Virus record (IMG/VR): IMGVR_UViG_3300031509_000001
Location: 1-64,000 of that record
Origin: a virus
Direction: 5' to 3' (one strand)
DNA: 64,000 bases
The notes under the pieces are model-generated. The model did not search any database. It worked only from the letters and a program-made list of their open reading frames with translations, and was not told the DNA's origin. Position numbers and translations under genes: made by a program. Of the stretch, positions 32,445 to 41,390 are shown one piece after another. The first letter of the stretch is position 1. Every line of letters begins with the position of its first letter.

Positions 32445-34292
32445 ATGGCAGCAAGTAGAATTGCGCAACCGCGGAGGCGGTCACTCTTTTCGTCGCCTGG
32501 ATCCTCGTGGTCGGCAGTGAGTCTCGGAGGTGCGCTGTTGGACACGCTCAGCGATCCGCCGAGGCCTGATGCGATTCGGTTTCGTTTGAACATGGAGCTT
32601 ACCAGAGGGGGTGGAGAAGGGGCAGGTGGCCCTATGGAGGTTCGCCCAAGGCAAGGTTTTATCCCCCTTTGGTTCAACGGGATTGGGGTTCCTGCGTACT
32701 GGGGTAAGGATGTAGACCTGCGGATTCAACAGCCTTCGGAGACGTTGCCACGGCTTGAATTGCGGTTGGTCAATGAATTTACGCGGAGTGATGGAGTTGG
32801 CCGGTTGTGGGCCTTTGGTGTGAAGCGAGTGGGGTACGAATGGGGCGGGACTGGAGCGTGGGTGTTGAATGAGCCCGGATTAGACTGGAGGGCCCTGACG
32901 ATGCCGTCCTCATGGCAGGGGCAGGGGTTTGACTGGGCTTACGGGTATGAGGTCCCACAAATTGCACAGATGCATGACAAGCTGATTTACGTAGCTTCGG
33001 GGACCAAGCCCTTTGCGATCGACATGCACACGTATGCCCTGGAGAAAATACCGAGCCTTACCGAAGGTCAAGGAGGGCTCGATCCTGTCACCGAGGCCAA
33101 GGTTTGTCTGGCGCACAAGGGGATGATCCTGTTGATGAACCTGCGCATGGGTGGGGTGGATTGCCCTACTCGCGTGGTCTGGTCGGACATTAACCGGTTA
33201 TACTTTGGCTTGCAGGATTTGGATGGAGTGGCTCCTGTGACCGGCTGGCAGGACCTTGAATACGGGGATGAGATCGTGGCTGCAGGGGAGTTGCACGACC
33301 AGATTGTGATTTACACAAGACGCGCGATCTGGACGATGCGTTTCCTGCCGACCACGAACAGTCTTTGGGCGTGGCGCAAGGTTTACGATGACAAGTCGGG
33401 CCGCTCAGGTTTGCCCGCGTATCGGTTTTCGCTGGTGTCAGATGGGCGCTTTCACTACTACGTGGGATATGACGGCATCTACAGGTTCAACCCGCTGATG
33501 ACGCAGCCGGAACGAGAGGCATGGATCGATGCCGCATCAGGCCTGATGTTCAAGCCTGACTCGAGACTGCGAATCAACCCGCTTGCACGGAATTCCGTTA
33601 TCGGGGCTAAGGTGCCCACTACAGACGAGATCTGGTTCAGTTGGCTGAGCGCTGATGCAGGTGGGTGGACACTGTGTCTGAACATCCCCAAACAGTACGC
33701 TGATTACATGGACGTTGGCTGGCAAGCGCTGGGTGGGTTCCGTGCGTTCGGTAGAAATGAACCGATTCCGATCGGTGTTTTGTACGATGACAACACGATC
33801 AAGCATATTCAGGCCGGGTTTAGTCGTTATGTGTATGAGATAACGCCGGAAGAGCGTCTGAGGCCGTTGTTGGGTAAACAGGTTGGCCCAAGTGGCTACC
33901 TTGTGTTGGCGTATGGGTTTGTTCCGGGGGCTGGTGGTGTGTCAAGGACACGTTTGACTGCTGTCCGTGCCGAGATGGGCCGGTTGAGCGGCGATGCTAT
34001 TGGTCTGGGCCTCAGGACGACCTCGGCGGCCAGGTTGATCGATCCTAACCGACAACTGATGCGTCTGGCGGCTCCGGCGCCGCTACAGTTTCGAGACTGG
34101 GGCGTGGCGAGGGTTTATGCGACCAGCAACGACCAGGAGATTTTAACCTGGGCAACGCAGGAGGAGGGTGTTTACATCATCTGGGAACTTACCGTGGGTC
34201 ACCCAAACGACACCAGTGCGCTTTCAGGGGGAAGCATTTCACTGGGGCACCTGTTGTTTGAGATCGCGCCGGTTGGCGTTACTCCCTACTAG
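32445..34292 (+). CDS. Tail nozzle / tail tubular B-like structural protein
   Basis: 615 residues, beta-rich. The central part has the pattern CPTRVVWSDINRLYFGL, then YGDEIVAAGELHDQIVIYTRRAIWTMRF and SDGRFHYYVGYDGIYRFNP, as in propeller-type tail proteins of T7-like podoviruses (gp12/nozzle family). It should form the distal tail tube. It lies alone on the plus strand and ends head-on with the minus-strand structural operon, overlapping by 4 bases. Family assignment is by pattern. Confidence 0.65.
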   Translation: MAASRIAQPRRRSLFSSPGSSWSAVSLGGALLDTLSDPPRPDAIRFRLNMELTRGGGEGAGGPMEVRPRQGFIPLWFNGIGVPAYWGKDVDLRIQQPSETLPRLELRLVNEFTRSDGVGRLWAFGVKRVGYEWGGTGAWVLNEPGLDWRALTMPSSWQGQGFDWAYGYEVPQIAQMHDKLIYVASGTKPFAIDMHTYALEKIPSLTEGQGGLDPVTEAKVCLAHKGMILLMNLRMGGVDCPTRVVWSDINRLYFGLQDLDGVAPVTGWQDLEYGDEIVAAGELHDQIVIYTRRAIWTMRFLPTTNSLWAWRKVYDDKSGRSGLPAYRFSLVSDGRFHYYVGYDGIYRFNPLMTQPEREAWIDAASGLMFKPDSRLRINPLARNSVIGAKVPTTDEIWFSWLSADAGGWTLCLNIPKQYADYMDVGWQALGGFRAFGRNEPIPIGVLYDDNTIKHIQAGFSRYVYEITPEERLRPLLGKQVGPSGYLVLAYGFVPGAGGVSRTRLTAVRAEMGRLSGDAIGLGLRTTSAARLIDPNRQLMRLAAPAPLQFRDWGVARVYATSNDQEILTWATQEEGVYIIWELTVGHPNDTSALSGGSISLGHLLFEIAPVGVTPY

Positions 34293-34963
34293 CACATCCA
34301 GTTCAATTCGCTCAGGTAGGCTCGCATGTGTTCACGAAGGGAAACCAACGTTTCCGGCCGACTCCGTGTTGCGACGCGATAGACGACGCTCTGCGTGGAA
34401 GAATCTGCGCAGGTCCATGTAATGGTGTTATCTTCCAATGACACGTAGGCGCTATCGAAGTAAACACGCTGTTGTAACGTGTTCAGTGCTTGCTGCCTGG
34501 CCGTCTCTCTGGCCTTTTCGTACGCATCTGCGAGACTGATTTGACTGGTGGCGGTTGCCTCTGCGCAAGCGCGTCCTTCGTCGACTCTGTAGAGGTCGAA
34601 TTTGATGGTGTCGTCCAGGAATCCGCCCGGCCCGGTGGCATCCACGCGAATCTGAATCTCCTTGAGCTTGTCGTTGGTGGTGATGCAATGGCCAATCGGG
34701 ACGTAAATCTCCCAGCGTCTGCCAGAAAGGTCCTGCACCCATTGGTAGGGGGTACCCAGGTTGTGCCCTGTAACGTTGTTATGCCAGGCGTAGAGCGGGA
34801 CAGGCAGGTCATACGAAGTAGTGCCCAGCACAATGAATTTGGTGGGCGCGTATGTACCGTGCGTGAGATCCTCCTCAGTGGTTCCCGACATCACAAGGAG
34901 GCCAACGCGCTCTGGCGGGTTGAGCGTAATTTTGTAGCAGGCAGGCACAGGATTTGCGGGCAT
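34289..34963 (-). CDS. Structural protein, last gene of the structural operon
   Basis: 224 residues. The first 140 look like a beta-sandwich (YKITLNPPERVGLLVMSG, FIVLGTTSYDLPV). A helical ADAYEKARETARQQALNTL segment follows, similar to the helices of the Cys-repeat domains in the upstream adaptor-like proteins, and it ends in a Cys. Probably virion-associated; exact role unknown. Confidence 0.6.
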   Translation of the reverse strand: MPANPVPACYKITLNPPERVGLLVMSGTTEEDLTHGTYAPTKFIVLGTTSYDLPVPLYAWHNNVTGHNLGTPYQWVQDLSGRRWEIYVPIGHCITTNDKLKEIQIRVDATGPGGFLDDTIKFDLYRVDEGRACAEATATSQISLADAYEKARETARQQALNTLQQRVYFDSAYVSLEDNTITWTCADSSTQSVVYRVATRSRPETLVSLREHMRAYLSELNWMC

Positions 34964-34968
34964 AGGTC

Positions 34969-37900
34969 TTACAACTCCTCTACATCAATACTGACAACAT
35001 GTACGCCTTGCATGTAGTAGGCCCAAACATCGGCGCCTTCCCCCGGAAAGTATCCGTGGCCCTCATAGCAGTATTGCGCACCGCCGCCGGGGCCTCGCCA
35101 GGTGGCACAGTCCACACACCGGAAGTATTTTTCTTCCTCGGGATAATGGCCAGCGGCTGTCTGCTGCTCAATGGCCACGCTTTGGAGTTGGGGCCAGATA
35201 AAGGTTTCAAACCAGCCCGCATTGGTGGTGCAATGCGGCCAGAACCAATCTGACGGACGTCCGGGGGCCTTGAGATACTGGATGAAAGGCTGGGTCTGCC
35301 AATTCGGTTGGTTCTTGAGCGTATGCCAACGGATCATGTGTGGCAGCATTTGCGAGCGTGCATAGGGCCAGACGATTGCCGTGCTGTTATCCGAAGTAGA
35401 CAGGTACAACCCCAGGGCCAGGTCTGGGTTGTTTCCGGCAGTTACTTGGAACTCAAAGGTGCTATCCAACAGGGCAATGGGGAATGGACTCAGCAACAGA
35501 GACATCACCGTGCTGTTCTGTGGCAGGCCGTAATCGGTAATCACAAGGTTGTCTCGCCATAGCGAAGCATTGCGAAGCGATGGCCACTGAGGCAGGACAA
35601 GGGCCGGATGTCCACCCGGGTCTTCGGAAGCTGTGGCTACAGGCATGGCTGTGGTATTCAATGTCCAGACTTCAAGTGGTTGGTCGGTAGATCGATTGTA
35701 CAGACTCAGCATGTAAAGGTTGAACCCAACGGCTGCCCCGGCAAACCTAAGGATGTCCGGATGTGCCCCCGGCCTGGCCCAAAGTGATGGATCCAGTTTG
35801 GCATGAACGATGGGCGCCCAGGAGCGGACGGCTGCACAGCCGCCCAGGTTGGCATAACTTCCGGATCCGGACAGATACTGTGTTTCCAGCTTGTTCAACA
35901 GCCCAGCGTGGAAGTTGGGGTGTCCGTGATGGAGCGAGGTATGATGAAAAATGAAGTCTGGGGACCAGTCCCACATTTCCCACGCACCCGACGGCCCTGT
36001 CCACGTAACCCATTGCCATTGCCAGATTCGTTCCTGCGCCGTAAGGCCCCAGTACCTCTGCCAGCCAGCCGACCATTCCAACCCTAGTGGAGTCATCCGG
36101 TTCTCTGTCACAACATCCCATCCGGCTGGCCGGTACGGGTCGTACAACAGAGGGCTCACATAACACGGCTTGAAATCCAGAATGCCCTCGCCTGTGTTGC
36201 GCCTGGTTAGTTGGCGCAGCTCCACACAACCCCAAAGCCGCACACGGACTCGGAATGTCCCCGCGCGATCAACGCCGTGCTCGGACAGCGGTACCCAACT
36301 GATGGTGCGCAACTCAGTTGGGTGAAGATTGTTTTCGCCAAATACAACGTTGGGCATGTGCGAGCAGTGATATTTCTCGCAGTAGGGCTGTCCCGTATAC
36401 TCGTTCGGGTCACCACTTGGGTTGATGCCCACGCCGCTGTACCAGCGTGCCTTTCGGGAGCCGACAGCAACACCAGCCATGCTGCGTTCGCTGCCTTCAG
36501 GTGGCTCGGGCGGTGGTTCTGGGGCGCCTGACGGGCAGTCTAACCGTTGAACAGTCTGAGGTGTAATCTTTTGTCTTTGCAGTGCAATGGGGACGCTCAG
36601 TATTGGTGTGTCATTCGGCCCTGGCGGCATTTGCCACGGAGGAACGTCCAGGCCGGCGGCGGCTTCATCTGACGTGACACATTCGTATGCTGAGGCTCTG
36701 TAATTGCCTGTTGGCACGGCCCCCAGTTCAATGTCCTGTGGGACATTGGTCGGCATGGGCATTGGGGTTGGGACAAGGCCGCGTGCATAGGGCGGGCACC
36801 CTTCCCCATCACAGAGAACATGGTTTGGATTTTGTGCGCAAGGGTTGGGCAGCTCAATAAAGTTCTCCTGCGAGAAGTCATCCTCCAGAACCGGCACACG
36901 ATCCGTGTCGTTGTGGAATCGAACTGAGTCAATCAACAGCCCTGCTGTGCCGGTAACATCCACTGCAAGCTGCGCAATTTCGATAATGACATCCGTTTGA
37001 TTTTGCGTCGGCGTGTATTCCAGACGCAATTCTGTCCAGGCAGCTTGATGCGTATTGAAGTCAAGCACACGCGAAGCAAGCTCAACCCTTGTACCTGCCG
37101 TCACGTAATAAGGCGGGCGCATGGCCGGATGCGCGCCGGCCAACATGTCTGCATCACGTGTGCGGTCGTGATGCTCTGTTGGATAGTTGCTGTCGTTCTT
37201 GTTGTACGCGGCCAGCTTGTACCACTGGCCGGTAGTAGCCGAGTGTTTCCAGACGATGACCCGGTCAAAGCCCGTGGGGAAACTGGTGGTGTTGGGCAGG
37301 GCGATGCGGACCACCGCCTTGCGCCTGGTCACGCTGGCGCTGGTGGGGTTGGCGGAAGGCATGGATTGCCCGCCGTTGTCATCCTGCCATGTAAATGCGT
37401 ACTGATAGGTTTCCTCTGGGATGGTGACGTTCTCCGGATCGTTCGGGTCGCCATCCTCTACGAGTGGAGCGGCCGGGTCCGGCGCTGCGCCCACGGAAGG
37501 AACGTCATCCAGCCGAATTAAGCTGATTTTTACCTTGTCTGTTCTGCCTAAAGGCAGTGCAACCCGGTTATTGGGCGCACAGACCACGCTGAGCCTGTAC
37601 TTCTTGTTGGCAGTCAGCGGATAGCGGTTGATGGACCACAAGACCGGCTGTTGACCGTCCACGGACAGCAAATCCATGTACTGGCCGCTGCCCGGCATGA
37701 CATCCCAAAGGCCGTTGCCCAGCAAACGACTGGTGCCTCTGTCCACCCACCAGTACTGCCAGCTTGCGTAGGACAGGTCCGGCCTAAGTATACTGTGCCC
37801 GCCGTGGTAGCAGTTCATGCCACACAGTCCGGCCAGCTCTCCGACCAACTGCAGATACGCAGGATGTTCATCGAGCGATCGAAAACTGACGTTGTGCACA

Positions 37901-38838
37901 GCTCGGATGTTGTAGCCGGGGCGGGCAAAGATGGCCGAGGTCAACGCTCCGTCTACACTGGGCGCAACGGCATAGCTGACGATCGTGACACCGAGAGACT
38001 GAATGAGCTGGAGCTTGTGGCGTATTGCGTCACTGTTCTGATTCGCTGTGATCTGGAAGTCGGACAGAATGCAAAGGATGGGGATGGTTTGTTCTCTGGC
38101 TTCCGGGTGTGCGGGGTCGTTCAGCAGGGCGTCAAAGTAGCTGTAGGCATAGTCCAGCAGCATAGTAAACGATGTCTTGTGCTGCGTGGCGGACATGGAG
38201 GCAGCGCGTTGGCGCAGGATCGCCCTTTCTGCACTGGCCGGTGTGCTGATGGGGATGACCTGTTCATGAGTAAATCCGATGATGGCGGCCTTGTTCTTGC
38301 GCAGGTTAAGTTTCTGCAGCAGATCGTTCAGCCAGTACTTGGTGGCATCCAGGCGGCGTCCAATCCGACCGATCGACATGGTCATGGACTCGGTTAGGTC
38401 GACGGCAAACAGGATGTGAGCACTCAAAGCCGCGCAGCAGGAATACGGGTCGTCGGAATCCAGGACTCGCACCGTCATGACTGCGGCGTACTCGGTATTG
38501 CGGTAGCGCATGCTGGCGCGCACCTGAGCAAGGCCAGGCTTCACGCCGATCAGCAGGCCATAGGATCCCCACTGCAATACGGACGGGTTGGAGCTGGTGA
38601 CCGTGACATGTTCGGTCACGTCCTCCTCGATGTACCGAGAGGCCAGCCTGCCTGATTCGATTGTGGTTCGGGCCATGACAACCCGCGTTGCCACGGCCAA
38701 ACCCTTGCAGAGAGTGTCGCGCTGTGGCCAGAAGAGAAGCTCGCGCGTTTCCGTACTGATCGGTGCCCCTGGGATTTCACCCGGCCAGGTAAGACACTCG
38801 CGTACGCGATAGATGACGTTGCCAATCGTGCTATTCAT
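34969..38838 (-). CDS. Large tail/fibre protein with Ig-like (BIG2) and von Willebrand A domains
   Basis: 1289 residues from ATG 38838, two bases after the previous stop; a GTG 5 codons upstream is possible. Residues about 55-127 resemble a BIG2 Ig-like domain (VTVTSSNPSVLQWG, GLAQVRASMRYRNTEYAAVMTVRV). Residues about 138-330 are a VWA domain with MIDAS DLTES (147-151), AAIIGFT and ILCILSDFQIT. A fibronectin-like segment follows near 480-560, then a long unassigned Trp-rich and Cys-containing region. Probably a tail fibre or adhesin that binds the host surface. A metal-dependent VWA adhesion module in a phage tail is uncommon. Confidence 0.75.
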   Translation of the reverse strand: MNSTIGNVIYRVRECLTWPGEIPGAPISTETRELLFWPQRDTLCKGLAVATRVVMARTTIESGRLASRYIEEDVTEHVTVTSSNPSVLQWGSYGLLIGVKPGLAQVRASMRYRNTEYAAVMTVRVLDSDDPYSCCAALSAHILFAVDLTESMTMSIGRIGRRLDATKYWLNDLLQKLNLRKNKAAIIGFTHEQVIPISTPASAERAILRQRAASMSATQHKTSFTMLLDYAYSYFDALLNDPAHPEAREQTIPILCILSDFQITANQNSDAIRHKLQLIQSLGVTIVSYAVAPSVDGALTSAIFARPGYNIRAVHNVSFRSLDEHPAYLQLVGELAGLCGMNCYHGGHSILRPDLSYASWQYWWVDRGTSRLLGNGLWDVMPGSGQYMDLLSVDGQQPVLWSINRYPLTANKKYRLSVVCAPNNRVALPLGRTDKVKISLIRLDDVPSVGAAPDPAAPLVEDGDPNDPENVTIPEETYQYAFTWQDDNGGQSMPSANPTSASVTRRKAVVRIALPNTTSFPTGFDRVIVWKHSATTGQWYKLAAYNKNDSNYPTEHHDRTRDADMLAGAHPAMRPPYYVTAGTRVELASRVLDFNTHQAAWTELRLEYTPTQNQTDVIIEIAQLAVDVTGTAGLLIDSVRFHNDTDRVPVLEDDFSQENFIELPNPCAQNPNHVLCDGEGCPPYARGLVPTPMPMPTNVPQDIELGAVPTGNYRASAYECVTSDEAAAGLDVPPWQMPPGPNDTPILSVPIALQRQKITPQTVQRLDCPSGAPEPPPEPPEGSERSMAGVAVGSRKARWYSGVGINPSGDPNEYTGQPYCEKYHCSHMPNVVFGENNLHPTELRTISWVPLSEHGVDRAGTFRVRVRLWGCVELRQLTRRNTGEGILDFKPCYVSPLLYDPYRPAGWDVVTENRMTPLGLEWSAGWQRYWGLTAQERIWQWQWVTWTGPSGAWEMWDWSPDFIFHHTSLHHGHPNFHAGLLNKLETQYLSGSGSYANLGGCAAVRSWAPIVHAKLDPSLWARPGAHPDILRFAGAAVGFNLYMLSLYNRSTDQPLEVWTLNTTAMPVATASEDPGGHPALVLPQWPSLRNASLWRDNLVITDYGLPQNSTVMSLLLSPFPIALLDSTFEFQVTAGNNPDLALGLYLSTSDNSTAIVWPYARSQMLPHMIRWHTLKNQPNWQTQPFIQYLKAPGRPSDWFWPHCTTNAGWFETFIWPQLQSVAIEQQTAAGHYPEEEKYFRCVDCATWRGPGGGAQYCYEGHGYFPGEGADVWAYYMQGVHVVSIDVEEL

Positions 38839-38840
38839 GG

Positions 38841-41390
38841 TCAATCGTAACACTGGAGGCCGATACCGTATGAGACCCTAATCACATACTCAGAACCACA
38901 CAATGTCGTTAGCTCGTCTTTAAACTCAGACACCTTCTGCGCCAGTTCGTCGCCAGCCTTGCGATTTGCCTCGTTTTTAGCGTCACTTGCCGATTGCTCT
39001 GTAATCTCTCCTGCTTCATTGGGCTTGGCTTGCACACAGTACTTGCCGGCATCAACGACGTGGCGTCGTTGCAGCCCTGGATTGTCGCTGCAATACACTG
39101 TCACGCACATGGCGTCATTGCAATACACACATCCGCGGTTGCGCAATTGCTCTTTGGCCTTCTGGCATGCTTGTTCCCATGCGGCGCGATCTGCATCCTC
39201 CTGTGTTTCCCTCTTCGTCTGTCCTGCTTCAACGATCGCCTTGGCGCAGGTCCTGTGCGCCGGGCTCTGATAGTCACCCTCCTCGATTTTCGGGCAGCAA
39301 ATCTCACATTCCTGCGTCGTATTCGATATGCCGCACTCGCACACATTCATCAGTGTCGACATGAGATAGTACCTGCCATACCCCTCAGCCAAGCGATTCG
39401 CCTCTTCCTTGCTGCGTGCACGGACGTAGTTTTCGGGGACCTTCAATTGGAGGCATTGCGGCCCTTGATCCCGTGCTCGACATCCGATGTCTTCACAGCA
39501 CATGACCATTTCGATGGGGTCGTTGCCTACCCATGATCCTGCGTCGCCGCCACCAGAGCCTCCGTCCCCGGTCGCAGTTCCTCCGCCACCGGCGCCGCCG
39601 CCTCCGCCTCCGCCACCGCCACCGGTTCCTCCTCCGCCGGTCCCGGTTCCGCCAGTGCCACCACCGCCAGAGCCGCCGGTTCCACCTCCTCCGGTTCCTC
39701 CTCCGCCGGCTCCTCCGCCGCCTGTCCCTGTGCCACCGCCAGGGCCCCCGAGGCCAGAGCCAACATCTGACGAATCGCGTGACCCAACGTCAACCAAAAT
39801 GCCACCACCCCCACCCCGTGGGACTACTGCAGGAGGCGTCGACGGAACCACTATCGGGGCTTCTTCTTCGTCCCGTGGAGTCGGCGGTGGGGGTGGCGGT
39901 AAAGGCGGTACTCCTGGATCGCCGGGTTGGCCAGGTTGCCTGGGATCCACTACACCGGTGTCAGTGGGAACAATTCTGGGCAGCCTCTCATCAACTGTAG
40001 TACGGCTATTGGTCGGAATGATTTGCAGTTCTTTGCGGACATCCAATTCAGGCCTGGCAACGCCATAGACAGAAGCCACCGTGCTGGCCACGTCAAAGTC
40101 ATTGGCGGGTAGAGCGCGGTCAAGGCATTCATACATCAGACGCGCGCGCACTTCATTGTATTCGCGCAGGGCCACCGCTGCGGCATCAGCATCTCGCCGC
40201 TGCACCAGGTTCCACCGATAGGCAGCCCACATCGCACATGCTCGTACCAGTGTCGGGTCATCAGGAATCCAATCCTGCTCCTGCCAGTAGTTTTTGTTGC
40301 CTGTCCAGTGGACAATCACGCTTTCATAGCTCTGAATCCACGGCGCCAGCAGGATCAGATTGTTGTGTACTGTCCACACGCCAGACAGGCTGCGCCCTGC
40401 AGACGAATCAGGTATGCGCGTTGGACGCAAGAATCCCATCGGCAGTGCGTCGCCTGATGCTGCAATGTCCAGTGCAAGATCAGAGCGCGGCACGGCTTCA
40501 AACGCCTTTGGACCGGATATGGACATGTCCAAACGGAAAAAGTCGCCAATACAAATGCCACGTTCAATAATCTGTCGGCTTACCACGTCGTACCATCGCT
40601 GGAACAGGCCGGATGGCACGTACTGGTACGGCACATAACCGCACCACTCGGTTTGCGTGGTTAGCATGGCCGGATTGGCTGAGTAGGGCGGACCGTAGAC
40701 GTACACATCTGCGCCGTAAAGGACCTCGGGCTCGTAAATTGGGCCGGTGATTTCCTCGATTTCCAGCCAGACAATGGTGTTGCTGTTGGACGGGATGAGG
40801 ACGTCAAATGTCTCTTCCTTGTTTGCTGCTACCCGGACGTCGAAGGATTGCTTGGCAACGTTGCGGCGGAGTGTCGGATGCCAGTGGCTGTTGTCGCTGG
40901 GGATGGCTGATGCGTAGTACACTGCGCCCCTGTATCGGATTTCAGGCCAGGTTGGCGGCACAGCAGGCACGGTAACCGAGTGTTTGAACACAATACGCAC
41001 ACCGATCTGAAACTCCAGCCTGGCCCGGAAAATCACATGCACATCAGTCCGGTTAAGCCGCAGCATGTCATGAAACAGGTATGTCCAGTGCCGCAGTTGG
41101 AGCCCGGTTTCAAAGGGCGTGCTTGGCTGGATATCGGGAGTTCGTGTAGCGACCGTGCCCACTGCCAGAACCTGTCCATCGGGCTTGGGAACGGCCGATG
41201 TGCCGCACTTGTACATGGTCGAGCAGTGCGGCACCATGTCGATCAAATTCCGCTGCAAGCAAGGCACCCAGAGCTGCAGATCACGCAACGCCTCAACGGC
41301 GTACTGGTTCCAATGCACACCATAACCCCTCGCATAGCCCGTAGGGGCTGCAATCTTCAGCATGGCATGCTTGAGTTCTGCAAAGGTCAT
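38841..41390 (-). CDS. Adaptor-like protein with Gly-rich linker and Cys-rich repeats (paralogue 2)
   Basis: 849 residues from ATG 41390, which overlaps the previous stop (ATGA); the N-terminus MTFAELKHAML then matches its paralogue MTFAEFRRAVR. Residues 1-450 are shared with the upstream protein: VPHCSTMYKCGTSAV versus VPHCATLYKCGTTAF, and TEWCGYVPYQYV versus TEWCGYIKYRYV. A Pro then Gly-rich linker follows. The C-terminus has Cys-rich, helix-containing repeats like DUF5977 (YVRARSKEEANRLAEGYG). It may form part of the head-tail connector or tail surface. Confidence 0.75.
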   Translation of the reverse strand: MTFAELKHAMLKIAAPTGYARGYGVHWNQYAVEALRDLQLWVPCLQRNLIDMVPHCSTMYKCGTSAVPKPDGQVLAVGTVATRTPDIQPSTPFETGLQLRHWTYLFHDMLRLNRTDVHVIFRARLEFQIGVRIVFKHSVTVPAVPPTWPEIRYRGAVYYASAIPSDNSHWHPTLRRNVAKQSFDVRVAANKEETFDVLIPSNSNTIVWLEIEEITGPIYEPEVLYGADVYVYGPPYSANPAMLTTQTEWCGYVPYQYVPSGLFQRWYDVVSRQIIERGICIGDFFRLDMSISGPKAFEAVPRSDLALDIAASGDALPMGFLRPTRIPDSSAGRSLSGVWTVHNNLILLAPWIQSYESVIVHWTGNKNYWQEQDWIPDDPTLVRACAMWAAYRWNLVQRRDADAAAVALREYNEVRARLMYECLDRALPANDFDVASTVASVYGVARPELDVRKELQIIPTNSRTTVDERLPRIVPTDTGVVDPRQPGQPGDPGVPPLPPPPPPTPRDEEEAPIVVPSTPPAVVPRGGGGGILVDVGSRDSSDVGSGLGGPGGGTGTGGGGAGGGGTGGGGTGGSGGGGTGGTGTGGGGTGGGGGGGGGGAGGGGTATGDGGSGGGDAGSWVGNDPIEMVMCCEDIGCRARDQGPQCLQLKVPENYVRARSKEEANRLAEGYGRYYLMSTLMNVCECGISNTTQECEICCPKIEEGDYQSPAHRTCAKAIVEAGQTKRETQEDADRAAWEQACQKAKEQLRNRGCVYCNDAMCVTVYCSDNPGLQRRHVVDAGKYCVQAKPNEAGEITEQSASDAKNEANRKAGDELAQKVSEFKDELTTLCGSEYVIRVSYGIGLQCYD
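39545..39765 (-). repeat. Glycine-rich linker coding repeat
   Basis: On the plus strand this is a CCG/CCA/CCT-rich run that encodes almost only Gly with some Thr, Ala and Ser on the minus strand. It joins the adaptor-like and Cys-repeat parts and is probably prone to length changes. Confidence 0.85.
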
